A stretch of DNA of 40,000 bases from Prorocentrum cordatum (GCA_963575745.1 CAUYUJ010017900.1:67050-107049); one strand, 5' to 3'. Counted from the first letter of the stretch, positions 1 through 11,033 are shown. Program-made: numbers and translations. The notes: generated by a model not told the origin, from the sequence alone.

Positions 1-55
1 TGACAGTTCTTATTGTTTCGACCAAAGTTCGCCTGTAGGAGGACACGCCCGACCT
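1..55. mobile_element. Inverted-repeat family A, copy 3, right end only
   Basis: The stretch CCTGTAGGAGGACACGCCC at about 32-50 matches the right arm of the elements at 25,286-25,458 and 7,894-8,311, which read CCTGTAGGGAGACATGCCC and CCTGCAGGGTGGACACGCCC. The copy is cut by the window edge, so its left arm cannot be seen. No coding capacity is visible. I infer a small non-autonomous element of about 170 bp. Confidence 0.5.
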
Positions 56-361
56 AAACATACTCCAATGTTCAATGTTCATATAAGTGATCGCTTTCTT
101 TTTCATTGTGTTTTGCCGATCGGCGCGGGCCCTCGCCCCCCCCCGCCCCCCCCCCCCCCCTATGGAGCAGATCTTGGCTGTCTTCGGCGCCTGTTTCGAG
201 CAGATGGAGCCCCTCCCCTCAGAGGACATACTGTTGCAAAATAGTCGCATTAAGCAGAGGTCCGGAGCCAGACTCCCCCCCCTATCCCCCCCCTTCCGCC
301 CAATGTCGAAACAACGCATAAGAAAACGCTCACCAATGTTTAGGTAGCTGTATATATGTAT
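56..361. other. No gene seen; poly-C run
   Basis: Short open frames here are not protein-like. The notable items are C-rich runs at about 136-161 and 277-296. I see nothing else supportable. Confidence 0.5.
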
Positions 362-440
362 GTCTGTGCGCATGTGTGTGTGTGTGTGTGTGTGTGCGTG
401 CGTGCGCGAGTGCGTGCGTTTGTGCGTGCGTATGCTGTGC
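362..440. repeat. TG/GCGT microsatellite
   Basis: An uninterrupted TG run at about 374-397 passes into GCGT-type units. This is simple sequence, and the cysteine/valine-rich open frames across it are its translations. Confidence 0.9.
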
Positions 441-1287
441 GTGTAGCATCGGAGATTGCGGCACGCCGTGCGAGGACATACTGGGCAGTGTTGATATCGA
501 CAGGCGAAGGGAGCGTGGGGTGCGGGGTCCATCGAAACAAAGAAGGCGTAGAGCTTGGATTTGCTCGTAGATGTTTTAGGCTGCGCCGTACCGCAGGCAC
601 GCACGGTGCAGGCTGCTCTGGACATACGTTCGACGTGTTGATACAATAATGCTTGACGGTTTGCGTATGGCCACCAGTCCATCCACAAACCTTTTCCAGA
701 CGAGTCATCGTGAGAGCAGCAGCGCCAGTGAAACAAAGAGGGAGGACACGGGTAACACCGAGGCTGGAACCAGCCTGAGCAGCCGCCAGCAGTTGCCATT
801 TTGGGCTCTTTGGGGGCCTCATGTACTTCTCTTGGAGCCATCCTTCGGCTCTCTGAGGGCCCTCTTGGGTGTCTTCGGAGCACCCTGGGGCCATCCCCCC
901 ATCCAGAAATCGTTTTCGGTCGGTTCGTGTCGCGCGTGCGGACGAGGTGAAGCTGTGCGATGGCGAGAGTCGGCGGCGCGACGCGTGAGGGACAGAGAAG
1001 GGGCAGGCCTTGTGAGATGGAGGCGCGGCTTCTCAGAAGCCCAGACGCCCTCTAGTGGCTCCGAAGAAGGCTCAGACACCTTCTCAGAAGGCTAGCTTCT
1101 CAGAGGGCTGGGGGCGTTCTGAGCCCTCTGATAAGGCCCGTTTCCCTCTGTTGCCCCCACCACCCTGAGCGCGCCGTTTAGCTTTGCGATGGTGAGAGAG
1201 ATCCTGCCATTGCTCAGTGCTTTCCCCAGCGCAGTTGGATCACCTCCAGCATACGCCTTTTGAGGAAGCTGGCACGCAGTCCGTAAA
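441..1287. other. No gene seen; two degenerate repeat patches
   Basis: Positions about 785-900 carry degenerate copies of a CTTGGGGGCC-like motif, also seen in bulk at 5,757-6,330. Positions about 1,030-1,115 carry three imperfect CTTCTCAGAAG palindromes, with related motifs near 23,990-24,070. The open frames on both strands are short and mirror these repeats. Confidence 0.5.
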
Positions 1288-1416
1288 GGGAGGAGGAGAA
1301 GGAGGAGGATGAGGAGGAGGAGGAGGAGGAGACGGACGTGGAGGAGGAGGAGGAGGAGAGGAGGAGGAGGAGGAGGAGGAGGAGGAGGAGGAGGAGGAGG
1401 AGGAGGAGGAGGAGGG
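1288..1416 (+). repeat. GGA array
   Basis: Near-pure GGA trinucleotide repeat on the + strand, preceded by GGA/GAT variants. It reads as poly-Gly, poly-Glu or poly-Arg, depending on frame. Confidence 0.95.
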
Positions 1417-1536
1417 CATCATGTCAGACAGCTCCCGTGTCGCATGCTGGCCGCGGGTCCCTCCAGGGCTTTGTCCCGCGGTTGGTTACCCGTGGTTTGA
1501 AGGAGGGTCATCCTACAGAGCCACCCCGTTCGGCCC

Positions 1537-1741
1537 CTCTGCTCTCCTCCACCTCGCTCCTCCCTCTCTCCACCTCGCTCTCCTCCCCTCCCCTCTCTCT
1601 CTCTCCCCCTCTTCTCCTCTCCCCTCCTCCTCCCTCTCCTCCCTTCCCCTCCCTCTCCTCCTCCCTCCCCTCTCTCTCCACCTCGCTCACTCCCTCTCTC
1701 CCCTCCCCTCCCTCTCCTCGCCACCCCGCTCCCCCCCCCTT
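1537..1741 (+). repeat. Polypyrimidine CT-rich tract
   Basis: About 200 bases almost entirely of C and T, with CTCC, CTCT and CCCT units, ending in a C run. Together with the GGA array upstream it gives opposed purine and pyrimidine strands around a 120-base spacer. Confidence 0.85.
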
Positions 1742-2273
1742 GTGGTGGCTCTTGGCCGCGGCACCGCTTCCGCCGCGGAGCATCCAAGCACGCATCCAGC
1801 GAAGCCCCGCGTCGGATCCCCGCCCAGGACGGAGGAAACCAATCAGGGGAGGGGCGAGGGCGGTGGATTGATCCAGGCCTCCCAGATGGGGCCGGAGTAG
1901 ACGGGCTCGGAGGGTCGCGTCGCATCGCCGATGCGGCTCGATGTGGAGCCCGACTCTCTTCACGTTGGACGAGTTTATGTTTTGTTGAAGACCTCGAGTG
2001 AGCAAAGTCGGAACAATTTGACTTGCCAGGGCAGATGTGATAATCACTCAGTATGCACGTATGAGGGCTCGGCTATGGTAACTCAATCGGGACATGCGCA
2101 TTGTGGAATGTAATCGTATACGCACGTATGTATGATGAACACAAGCGTTCATATACGTACACAGACGTAGATACGTGTATATATAATGAAGTGAGTAACC
2201 ACGTATCTTTCTAAACGTGGCAGTACGATTGTGATGTACCATTGTGCATGCAGTCAGCAGTGGAGTTAGAATA
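1742..2273. other. No feature seen
   Basis: Unique-looking sequence that becomes AT-rich after about 2,030, with TACGTA-type motifs near 2,115-2,190. No open frame or RNA gene is supported. Confidence 0.4.
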
Positions 2274-2681
2274 TCAGTAACTGCAAAGCAGCTCCATCGC
2301 TAGAACAGCAGAGTGTTTAGATTTGCTAGAAGCGCTGCCAGGGCTGGACGAGTTCGTCGACTGTGCGCCTCGGTATAATGGCCACGCCATCGCGAAGCTA
2401 ATCACACACTGAAGATTGCAACCCTCCCTGAATAACCTTATCATTCGGGTGGTATCATGGAGTAGAGGCTGATATACCGAAAACACCTCCAGCGAGTCAC
2501 CGGCTCCCTGCGGTCCATCAGGCACAGAAATCATGATGCATGCGTGGGCCCCAGACAGTGCCTTTGCACAATCGTTGGGGAGTACTTCATGGGGTGCGAT
2601 CCACCTGGCAGAACTTGAAGTCGTCAACTCCACTGCTCGCGCAATCATTTCACCCTCCCACCCGCAACTTGTTTTGCACAA
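2274..2681 (-). CDS. Unrecognised 135-aa open frame, doubtful
   Basis: This minus-strand frame has a balanced amino acid composition, unlike the repeat-derived frames around it, with a central stretch including LEVFSVYQPLLHDTTRMIRL. I recognise no domain. The opposite strand also has a protein-like frame at about 2,280-2,400, so the composition alone does not prove coding. There is no visible splice or expression signal and no neighbouring gene. It is best treated as a candidate exon or a chance frame. Confidence 0.15.
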   Translation of the reverse strand: MCKTSCGWEGEMIARAVELTTSSSARWIAPHEVLPNDCAKALSGAHACIMISVPDGPQGAGDSLEVFSVYQPLLHDTTRMIRLFREGCNLQCVISFAMAWPLYRGAQSTNSSSPGSASSKSKHSAVLAMELLCSY

Positions 2682-2984
2682 CCCATGCGGCCGCGATTGC
2701 GGTGACTCCTTGGCACTGGCTTGCGCATGTCTGCGGCTGAGCTAGTGCGCACAAGCTCGCGCGCAGAGCGGCCATCTGGTATGTCAAACCAATGCGGCCG
2801 CGATGGCGCTTACCGATGTGAACTTCCAGCGCGTCTCAAAGGCCGCTTTGGCGCGCGGGCGCTGCAGCGCGGGTCGGTGATTCGAGCGGACGCGGTAACA
2901 AATGACTTCGAGAACGGCGACAAAGATGATGATAGCAGCGATGGTGTTGGCGATGATGGGGGGGTTGAAACTGGACTCCCCCTC
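2682..2984. repeat. Short direct repeat around NotI-like sites
   Basis: ATGCGGCCGCGAT occurs twice, at about 2,685 and 2,791, both preceded by an AAC/CAAACC context. Nothing else is supportable in this stretch. Confidence 0.4.
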
Positions 2985-3205
2985 CCTGGATGAAGGGGGG
3001 GGGGTCGAACCCCCCCCCCCTCCCCCCCTCCCGTGACGGAGGGGGGGCGGGTTCGAACCCCCCCCCCTCCCTTGCTTCCCCTCTCCTCGGGCCGGCGCTT
3101 CCGTCGGCAGCGGCGACGGCGGCGGGGACGACGATTTCCATTTCTGGGCCGGCGCCGGCGCCTGCGGCGGCGGGCGGCGGTGGCGGGGAGCGTCGACGAG
3201 GACGA
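2985..3205. repeat. Left flank of GGT array (inverted, GC-rich)
   Basis: Runs of C and G surround GGTTCGAACC-type cores, followed by a GC-rich leader with GGCCGGCGCCGGCGCC. The leader at 3,068-3,205 closely matches 38,941-39,075. Its elements reappear inverted on the right side of the array at 3,995-4,140, including the G/C runs around TTCGAA or TTCAAA and the GCCGGCGCC core. Confidence 0.65.
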
Positions 3206-3994
3206 CGGTGGTGGTGGTGGTGGTTGGGTGTGGTGGTGTGCGGTGGTGGTGGTGGTTGTGTGGGTGGTGGTGGTGGTGGTGGTGGGTTGTGGTAATGGTG
3301 GTGGTGGTGGTGGTGGTGGTGTGGTGGTGGTGGTTGGTTGTGGTGGTGGTGGTGGGTTGTAGTTGTGGCGGTGGTTGTGGGAGGTGGTGCTGGTGGTGGT
3401 GGTGGTGGTGGTGGTGGTGGGATGGTGGTGGCGTGGTGGTTTGTGGTGGTGGTGGTGGGTTGTGCTGCTGGTAGTGGTGGTGGTGGTGGCGGTGTGGTTG
3501 TTGGTAGATTGTGGTGGTGGTGAGTTGTGGTGGTGGGTTTTTTGTTGGTGGTGGTGGTGGTGATGGTGAGTTGTGTGGTGATGGTTGTGGTGGTGGTGGC
3601 GGTGGTTGTGGTGGTGGGTTGTGGTGGTGGTGGTGGTGGTTGTGGTGGTGGTGGGTTGTGGTGGTGGCGGTGGGTTGTGGACAGTTGTTGTGGTGGTGGT
3701 GGTGGCGGTGGTTGTGGTGGTGGTGTGGTGGTTTGTGGTGCTGGCGGTGGGTTGTGCTGCTGGCAGTGGTGGCGGTGGTGGTGGTGGTGGTGGTGTGGTA
3801 GGTTGTTGTGGTGGTGGGTTTTCGTGGTGGTGGTGGGTGATGGTGAGTTGTGTTGGTGGTTGTGGTGGTGGTGGTGGCTGGTGGTGGTGGTGGTGGTGGT
3901 TGTGTGGTGCTGTTGTTGTTGGTGGTGGTGGTGGGTTGAGGCGGTGGTGATGGTGGTAGTGGTGGTGGTAGTGGTGGTGGTGGTAGTGGTGGTA
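3206..3994 (+). repeat. GGT/TGG array 1
   Basis: About 790 bases of GGT units with scattered variants (TTGTGG, GGCGG, GCTGCT, GATGG). Translations are poly-Val, poly-Gly and poly-Trp, or His/Thr/Pro-rich on the other strand. The long minus-strand frame across it is therefore a repeat artefact. Confidence 0.95.
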
Positions 3995-4225
3995 AGTGTC
4001 GCTGCGTCCCCACCGTCGCCAGCGCCAGCGCTGGCGCTGCTGGCCGCCGCCAGCGCCGGCGCCGGCGCGAGGGGGGGGGGTTCAAACCTTCCTCCCCCCT
4101 CGGCGCAAGGGGGGGGGTTTCAAGCCCCCCACCCCCTCCCTGGGCTGCCTCTGGTCATCGTCGCTGCGTTCCCGCCGTGGGCGCTGCTGGCGGCCGCCAG
4201 CGCCGGCGCCAGCGCCGAGGGGTGT
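3995..4225. repeat. Right flank of GGT array with an internal 70-bp duplication
   Basis: A segment beginning CGTCGCTGCG and running into GCCAGCGCCGGCGCC is present at about 4,001-4,075 and again at about 4,155-4,222. Between the copies lie G and C runs around TTCAAACC and TTTCAAGCC, the inverted counterparts of the left flank. Confidence 0.55.
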
Positions 4226-5480
4226 GTGTGTGTGTGTGTGAACCCCCCCCGCGCCCTGGGGGAAAGGGGGGGTTCGGGAGGGGGGGGGTTTGTGGTGGAG
4301 GGGAGTCCCCCTTGTTTTGATCGACGGCGCCGAGTGTTGGGGGGGGTCCACCCCCGGTTCGAAACGCGCCGCCGAATGTTCCCCAGGCAAGCGCCCGTGA
4401 AATGCGTTCTCTCTGATGTCCATGTGTCGGTGATGAAGGTGATTGACTGATGATGGCGGCACTTGTGTCGCATGTTCATGACGATAACAGTTGTGATGCG
4501 GTGGCGCTGGTGTGGGTGGTGATGGCGGAGTGCGAACGCGCGGACATGCAACAACGTCTGACAGGCTTTGTGTCGAATCGCATATTGTTTTCGTCCTACG
4601 TTTTCTTGGGAGCGTTATCTTGATATGCTTCGAGAGTCACTGGCTTTGGACGGACTCTGACACGCGCGCGTGGCGGCGCGTTCGTGTGGCCTGCTGCATT
4701 ATGCAAGGCTCCATGGCCGTGGGAACGCAGGCCCGAGGTATTTCGCAAAGGGTCGTGGCATTGGGGGCGCGGGCCCAATGATTGTATCCTTCAAGGGTGT
4801 CGTGGCCCAGGTCCCAGGCGGCCTTCTGTCTCTTGCGAGGCGTTTTGGCCCCGCGGGCGCGGACCCCTGGCGCGAGGAGGGGGATAAGCGCGACGCGATT
4901 GGATAGGCGATTGTCAAGGCGCCGGGGTGGTCCAGGCTCTGACCATGCGGGTGGTTGTGGTGGTGTCGCTTTGGGCGTCTCGGTCACCTTAAGGAACGGC
5001 TTATCGGTTTCCAGGGCGTCCCAGCAGGCGTCGGGCGAGGCGCCATGGGGGGGGGCTGCCAGGCCCCAAGGGAGGCCCCTGGCAGCCCGTGCCGCGAGAG
5101 CTGTATGGCTCGAGTTTTGAGCGTTCAGTGCAGGTGTTTGTCCGCTTTCAGTCATCTCCTTTGTGCTGCTGTGTTGTCGGCAGTTCCCTGGGTTTGGTTG
5201 CGACCTTATTTCCTCTCTTCTGCCCAGGGTGGTGCCCCCATCATGACAAGCTTTCTCTATGCATACTCTCGTCATGCACACCCCTGGTTATCATTGTCCA
5301 TCTGTCGCTCTGTGTTTCAATCATTCATGCTCCGCGCATCCCCACCAGCCCAATCAGAGTCGTTGCCCATGAGAGCTGACGGGAAACAGGATGAATAGAC
5401 ACATATAGTGAAACGAAGCGGGCAACTATAATGAATTGAGGATGCGGCGGATAAGGATGTGGACGGCGACGGGAGCACGA
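4226..5480. other. No gene seen
   Basis: A short GT run at 4,222-4,240 and G/C homopolymers to about 4,350 are followed by roughly 1.1 kb of unremarkable sequence. Open frames up to 214 codons exist on both strands, but none has a recognisable motif and they overlap each other antisense. I support no gene. Confidence 0.4.
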
Positions 5481-5752
5481 GGAGGAGGAGGAGGAAGAGG
5501 AGGAGGAGGAGGAGGAGGAGGAAGAGGAGGGAGAAGAGGAGGAGGAGGAAGAGGAGGAGAAGGAACAATAGGAACATGAGAACACGGACTAGGTGGTTGG
5601 CGAGGGCAAGGACGAGGAGGGAAAGGACATGACGAGGACGAGGAGGAAGACGATGACGAAGAGGAGCGGAGGAGGAGAGGACGAGGACGGGCGAGGAGGA
5701 GCGGAGGAGAAAAAGGACGAGCAGGACGAGGGCGATGAGGACGAGGACGAGG
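5481..5752 (+). repeat. GAGGA/GGACGA purine array
   Basis: GGA and GAAGAGGAGG units to about 5,565, then degenerate GACGAGGA units to 5,752. The strand is nearly pure purine. Confidence 0.9.
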
Positions 5753-5756
5753 ATTT

Positions 5757-6330
5757 TGGCAGCCATTTGGGGGTCGTCTTGAGGCCCTCTTAGGGTCTGG
5801 GCTCTCTTGGGGCCCTCTTGGGGCCCTCTTGTTTTTTTTGTGTGGGGGGGCTCTGCTCTTGGGGTTCTCTTGGGTCTGCTTGGGGGTTTCTTGGGGCCCT
5901 CTCGGGACTCTTGGGGCCCTCTTGGGAGCCGTGTCGGGCCTTCATCTTGGGGGCCATCGATCGAAAGGGGAGGGTCCTCGATCTGCCGCCCTCCCCTGGG
6001 GCCAACAGGAACGCCTTTTGGAGCTTTCTCGGGGCCCTCGTCTGGCGCTCTATCTTGGGCTCATCTTGGGGTTCCGAGGGCGCCTCGGACGCCAAACGGC
6101 GAGAGGGGACACATCATGGATTTCCCTAAGTTTTCGCTAGGGCTGAGACTCTTTGGGGGGTCCCGAGGGGGCTGCGAGAGCACCTGGGGCCGGCTCGGAG
6201 CGGTCTTTTGGGGCTTCTTGGGGTATGGGTGAAGCTGTCTTGAACCATCTTCGGCTGCCTTCAGCCATTTTGGAGGCCATCTTGGAGCGTCGGAGGCCCT
6301 TTTGGAGACACGTTGGGCCATCTTGGACGC
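5757..6330 (+). repeat. Degenerate CTTGGGGCCCT minisatellite and GCCATCTTGGAG motifs
   Basis: Tandem 12-mers of CTTGGGGCCCT are clearest at 5,795-5,830 and recur to about 5,935. Toward 6,230-6,320 the motif drifts to CCATTTTGGAGGCCATC and CATCTTGGACGCC. The minus-strand frames read as PKRAPREP-like and KMASKMAE-like repeats, which are translations of the array and not genes. Confidence 0.7.
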
Positions 6331-6510
6331 CAGAACCCCTCGCGCCCCCCCAACAACAACTCATGGAGGGGAGGGAGGGAGTACCTCTCCCCGAAGAGAC
6401 GAGGGACTGTGGACGAGGAAAGAAGGACATCGTCAGACCACCTGCGCCCACCTGGCTGGCTGGATTCGTTTCTCCCGCCCCACCCTGCCCCCGTAGGGAG
6501 CGTTCCACAT
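6331..6510. other. No feature seen
   Basis: Short spacer between two repeat blocks with no supported gene or site. Confidence 0.4.
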
Positions 6511-6896
6511 GTGTATATATATACATATATATTTATACATCTAGGTATATAATGTGTGTATGTGCGCAGTCATCGTGCTACCATTAGGAGGGCCCGTTAG
6601 GCTCCTCTGGCAGCGGCGAGCCTCGGACACCGACCGGTCCCCCGGCCCAGGTCTGAGGCACGGTCCGAAGCACAGAGCCCCTCCTGAACCCAAGCTGTTG
6701 CAGGCTCCTGGGCCCTTGACCGTACATGCACAAATATCTACCTACCTCTCTCTCTATGTGTACATATATATACAACTTATAGGTGTGTATACAGATCGGG
6801 AAATGGGGGCGAGAGAGGGAGGGGGGTATAGAGAGGGAGATCGAAATATAACGAGAGAGAGAGAGAAAGACACATGGATACATCGACCTATATGTG

Positions 6897-6956
<60 letters not shown>

Positions 6957-6998
6957 AAGTGAGAGATATTGATAAAGAGAGAGAGAGAGAGAGAGCGC
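6511..6998. repeat. TA, GT and GA microsatellites
   Basis: TA/CATA runs at about 6,511-6,555, 6,765-6,775 and 6,894-6,910 alternate with GA runs at 6,852-6,870, 6,911-6,958 and 6,976-6,996. This is a local AT-rich island in a GC-rich window. Confidence 0.85.
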
Positions 6999-7893
6999 CA
7001 CGCAGAAGCCGAAGAAGACGGACAAGGACGAGGAAGGCTGGGAAGAGGAGCAGGTCACCGCGTCGACTATCACCCGGATTGAGGTGGTGACAGCTCCTTC
7101 AAATTCTTGCCACTAGCCGCCCGCTTCCTTTTCTTCCCTTGATTTCTCCTTTGTTTGCACTTGATCGCTTGCCATCTCTTTTCTCGTCGCCTCCCGTCCC
7201 GCCTTCTCTCTCTCTCTCTGCTTACGTCTCTGGTTTATGGTTGTGATCATCAGGTCCCTTTCCATGTTATTTCCTGTCTTCCACATCAGTTGATCCGAAG
7301 AGTGCCCACAAGAACAAGATCGATGACACATCGGTTACGCTTCTACTGCCTTTTCTTGAGCTGCATTGGCTACTGTCCGTGCTTTCTTTCAAGGAACCAC
7401 CAACTTCATGACACTGTGCAGTGCGTTCTGCATGTTCGACCTCGGGCCTCGTTTTCTTCGTTTGGCATCCGGCCTCCCCTCTGCGTCCTTCCGGACGGGA
7501 CGGACTGGACCAGGGGGGCATCGTCAAGAGAGCCTCGCCACAGGGGGCAGGACACACCGAGGATTACCTCCCGGGCGGAGCCAGCCAACATCGTGAACGA
7601 GCTCTCTTCGGGAGCTACTCCCTCGGCAGGGTCGACTCCCAGGGGGGAGCTCGCCCTTTTTCGGGGGAGCTTCAGGAACGACAGAAGGACGTGCACTGAC
7701 ATGGATCCACGATGGTTTCGAGAGTACGTATTGTGCGAACGTTCGTATCTCGCGGCCGGGCTCGCGGACTGGGCGGCCGTGTTCATGTACATGGTTGGGC
7801 GCGCACGTCTTTCGTGGGCTCCCTGGAGCTAACCGCCAAGGGCCATGACAGCCAAAGGAGCATGGCACATGGAGGGATCAGCCTGCTGCGGCG
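6999..7893. other. No supported gene
   Basis: A 225-codon + strand frame (7,155-7,832) and overlapping minus-strand frames exist. Composition is balanced, but no domain, repeat homologue or splice signal is recognisable. I leave this stretch unannotated. Confidence 0.35.
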
Positions 7894-8311
7894 AAGTCGG
7901 GCCCGTCCCTGTACAGGAAGGATGTCCAGGAATAGTCCACAAAATAGTCCAGGGACGGTTTTTGGAGTATTTTTTTGGACCATTTTGGAGTATTGTTTGA
8001 TTTTTTCATATTATTATTAGTATTATTATGACTATCATTCTTCTTCTTATTATTGTTGTTTTTGTTATTATTATTATTATTATTAGTATTATTAGTATTA
8101 TTAACATCATCATTATTCGCATCATCATTATTGTTATTACTAATCTGATTTTTGTTTGTATTATTATTATCGCTACTATTGTTGCTATTATTATTACTAT
8201 TCTTCTTCTTCTTCTTCTTATTATTATTATTACCATTGTTATAAATACTGATTAGTTATTATTACTGTTTTAATCGTCCAAAATGCCCCTGCAGGGTGGA
8301 CACGCCCGGCC
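7894..8311. mobile_element. Inverted-repeat family A, copy 2, with ATT array inside
   Basis: The left arm (AGTCGGGCCCGTCCC near 7,895) and right arm (ending ACACGCCCGGCC near 8,309) are inverted relatives of each other. The inner part of the left half, including CACAAAATAGTCCAGGGACG and following T-runs, matches the copy at 25,286-25,458 (CACAAAATGGTCCGGGGACG). The roughly 170-bp element is expanded to 418 bp by an ATT/TTA array. There is no open frame, so any movement would need enzymes supplied from elsewhere. Confidence 0.6.
8009..8268 (+). repeat. ATT/TTA trinucleotide array
   Basis: About 260 bases of ATT units with TTC, ATC and GTT variants. It is by far the most AT-rich block of the window and lies in the centre of the family A copy. 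Confidence 0.9.
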
Positions 8312-8408
8312 TGGTGCTGAGGGCGTGCTGGGCAGAAGCCGCCCGCGGGCCTCGCCGTGCCCAGGTGGTGGGCAACCTGAAGCGCGACGATGACAAGAAG
8401 GAGGAAGA

Positions 8409-8457
8409 GGATCCCCCCGGGGGGGAGGCCTCGGAACACCGCGGCTGCCGGCGGAGG
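8409..8457 (+). repeat. Minisatellite unit (copy a) next to GGA array
   Basis: The unit reads CCCCCCGGGGGGGAGGCCTC and then a CGGAACACCGCGGCTGCCGG core. The same unit recurs at 20,321-20,377, 20,459-20,578, 20,780-20,892 and 21,276-21,352. It directly adjoins a GGA array, as several of the other copies do. Confidence 0.6.
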
Positions 8458-8733
8458 GGCAGGAGGAGGAGGGGCAGGCAGAGGGGCAGGAGGAGGAGGA
8501 GGAGCAGCAGCAGCAGGAGAGGCAGGAGGAGGAGGAGGAGGCGCACGAAGAGTAGCAGGAGGAGGGGCAGGAGGAGGAGGAGGAGGAGGAGGAGGAGGAG
8601 GAGGAGGAGGAGGAGGAGGAGGAGGAGGAGGAGGAGGAGGAGGAGGCGGAGGAGGAGCAGCACGAGGCGGGGCAGGAGGAGGAGGAGGAGGAGGAGGAGG
8701 AGGAGGAGGAGGAGGAGGAGGAGGAGGAGGAGG
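8458..8733 (+). repeat. GGA/GCAGGA array
   Basis: GGA repeats interspersed with GGGGCAGGA and AGCAGC variants, becoming pure GGA from about 8,570. Confidence 0.95.
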
Positions 8734-9064
8734 AAAGCCCTGACCTCTCGTACGCGGGGGGGGGGGCGCGCGCGCGACGGGCCGCCCCGTGAGGACGGGG
8801 CTCACGCGTGCCGCCGCGCCGCCGCGCGCGATAGCTCCGGCGGAGGGGCCATCCGTGCCCCCCTGCCTCTCCGCCGCGGCTCAGCGGCGGCCGCTGCGGC
8901 AGGGCCGCCGCGTGCCAGCAGAGGCGGGCGCTGGTTTGCCTCAGCGCCCCAGCGCCCACGGGACGGAAGGGCGTTCAGCCCGCGCTCAGGCAAGAGTGTT
9001 GTGCCGCGTCGCGGCAGCAGCACAGCTGCTGCAGGACCACCGTAGTGCCCAACGAGATCCAGAC
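8734..9064. other. GC-rich spacer before the retroelement
   Basis: GC-rich sequence with a G9 run near 8,758-8,766. The 5' end of the retroelement probably lies in or just after this spacer, but no terminal motif marks it. Confidence 0.35.
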
Positions 9065-11030
9065 ATGGCGACAAGCTCAAAAACAACTGGTCGCCCCGTA
9101 GGTGCAAGGCCGTATCCCTGGAGGTCACAAATACATCAGAACGCCTATCACAAGCGCGACTCGAGCGGCTACAGCCAGCATTGCCAGCATTACAGTGGTT
9201 AGCAGTACGGCAACCAGAAGTACAATAACCAAAAGCACAACGGTACCCAGCAGTGCGGATACCAGCAGCACCGCCACCAGCAGAGCAGCAACCAACAGCA
9301 CAACGCCAGCTGGAAGCAAGGATCGAGATCGAGAGCGAGGTCATCGTCGAGAAAGGCTATGAGCAGGGTACCGTCCAGAGCACCAGCCATCCCATATGAC
9401 TTCCAGTACGCCCAGAAGCAGCTCGAGATCATCGACAGCGTGTTTGCCTGCCGTTAAAGACGACATGGAACAACACGAGAGTTTCTCCAACCCACCCATC
9501 GAGCCGGACACCAATAACTTATGGATCTTGACGAAGAAAGGGCGCGCAGGGCGATTGGCAGGCCAGGCCCAAGGGGCAAGGGCAGCTCGAGTCGACGACG
9601 CCAAGATCATCAACGAGCTGTCCATTACCATGGCCATGATCATGCTCGCCCTCTCGCCCGAGGAGCGCGTCGCCCACTACCGTGCCAGCGTCGAGAGCGC
9701 CCTGGAGCGGAGAAGCGCGATGCGGGAAGACGTCGCCAAGCTTCATAATGAGTCCGACGTCGTAGAAGGCGACGTTCTGATCTTGACGACGCTCTGACAG
9801 GAGGCGAAGGACCGGCGCGGAATATCGGCTTTTTCCGACCCAGAGGGCGCGTCCGACTATCATGGGGGCCGCGAAGACCAAGGGCGGGAAGGACACGACA
9901 AGAAGACCGTGCGGAACATGACGGCGCACCCACGAGCACGTGAACCAAAACCCCCGCCATCAAGACCGACTCCAACGCGTCGGCCCAACCGCCCGCGGCC
10001 GCTCAGCGCCGATGATCGCGCCCAAGAACTTCGCAAGCTCATATCCGACCTTGCTAAGAAGGTCGACCACCAGCAGCAGCGCACGGGCATCCACCAGCAC
10101 CGCCTCGCCTTCTTCCACCAAGGGCGGCAGACCAGCCAGCAGAAGTAGAGGCAGCAGGCCGAGCGCCGCGAGGAGATGAAGGTAATGCACGACAGGATGG
10201 AAGCCATGCGTAGAGACCTTGCCGACTACAACAAGCACAACGTGCAGCTGGCACAGAGCGCCATGCGATCGGAACTACAACAACAGGAACAACGATTCCA
10301 GGGGCAGCTGCAAGCCGACAGGGCTCTTGCGCAAAGGAGGATCGACGCCGGAGAGAGCAAGTCAAATAACGTTCAAGCGGCGGCGCGTCAGGAACAGCAC
10401 CTGGGGCTCGCCATCTCCAAGGACTACGAGAGAACACACAGGGGGAACAACGACCGTTGGGGGGGCGACGGCAGGGGGTGGACACCGCCAGGAACGCGCT
10501 CATCATGCAAGAGGCCCAGTACCAGCAGGAATCCAACAACGCACGCCAACGGCTGCGACAAGCAGAACACCACGTACGACAGGAGGAGGTGGCGAATGCG
10601 TACAACTCGCTCATAGAGTACGAACAAAGGTGCCAGCAGCAGGAGGACAACATCAAGCATGAGCATCAGCAATGCCTAGCAGCAGTCCACAAATTGGCCA
10701 TCTCCGAGCAAGACGTCTTCCAACGCGCCAAAGAACGACTATTCGAAGAACACGGAAAACTACAGGCACTGCGGCAACACGCACTGAGAGCAAAAAGCGA
10801 GTACTGTACAACAAAGCGAGCGCCCAGCTACTACGAGCAGAACAGCATATTCAGGCTCAGCTTGTGATCCACATCCATACCGACGCGGAGAAGCGCCTGA
10901 AGGAACGGGGGGGGGCTCCAAACCGAGCTGCTCCAGGCCGAGCTTCGAGGAGACGCAATCGACATCGACTTCTTGAGGGGGGCTCGACACCAGGGTGAGA
11001 GAGCGCGACGAGGGGGCAACCTGACGGCAG
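9065..11030 (+). pseudogene. Retroelement ORF1: Q/N/Y-rich head and coiled-coil body, broken
   Basis: Reading starts at an ATG at 9,065. The first part is rich in Gln, Asn, Tyr and His (for example QYGNQKYNNQKHNGTQQ after the TAG at 9,200) and runs into a basic SRSRARSSSRK patch. From about 9,456 the frame changes to an acidic helical segment (INELSITMAMIMLALSPEER). After the TGA at 9,795 and TAG at 10,146 comes a long heptad-like, Gln/Arg/Glu-rich coiled coil (MEAMRRDLADYNKHNVQLAQ, then ARQRLRQAEHHVRQEEVANA), continuing across frameshifts at G7 (10,459), A5 (10,792) and G9 (10,907) to about 11,030. The likely role is a gag-like RNA-binding or assembly protein of the element. That is inferred from position and composition, and no RRM or zinc knuckle is visible. 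Confidence 0.6.
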
Positions 11031-11033
11031 GCC

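Noticed and set aside
3206-3994. Telomeric or centromeric satellite
   Set aside because: The units are GGT with irregular variants, not a TTTAGGG-type telomere repeat, and the array is interstitial and duplicated at 39,210.
2784-4085. 433-codon minus-strand frame, rich in His, Thr and Pro
   Set aside because: It is the antisense reading of the GGT array and its flanks, and its composition follows the repeat exactly.
6263-6273. AGCCATTTTGG resembling the core of the dinoflagellate spliced leader
   Set aside because: Only 11 bases match, and the word belongs to a local CCATTTTGG/CCATCTTGG repeat. A similar word at 795 is also inside a repeat.
7155-7832. 225-codon + strand frame
   Set aside because: Composition is balanced, but there is no motif, repeat homologue or splice border, and equally long antisense frames overlap it.
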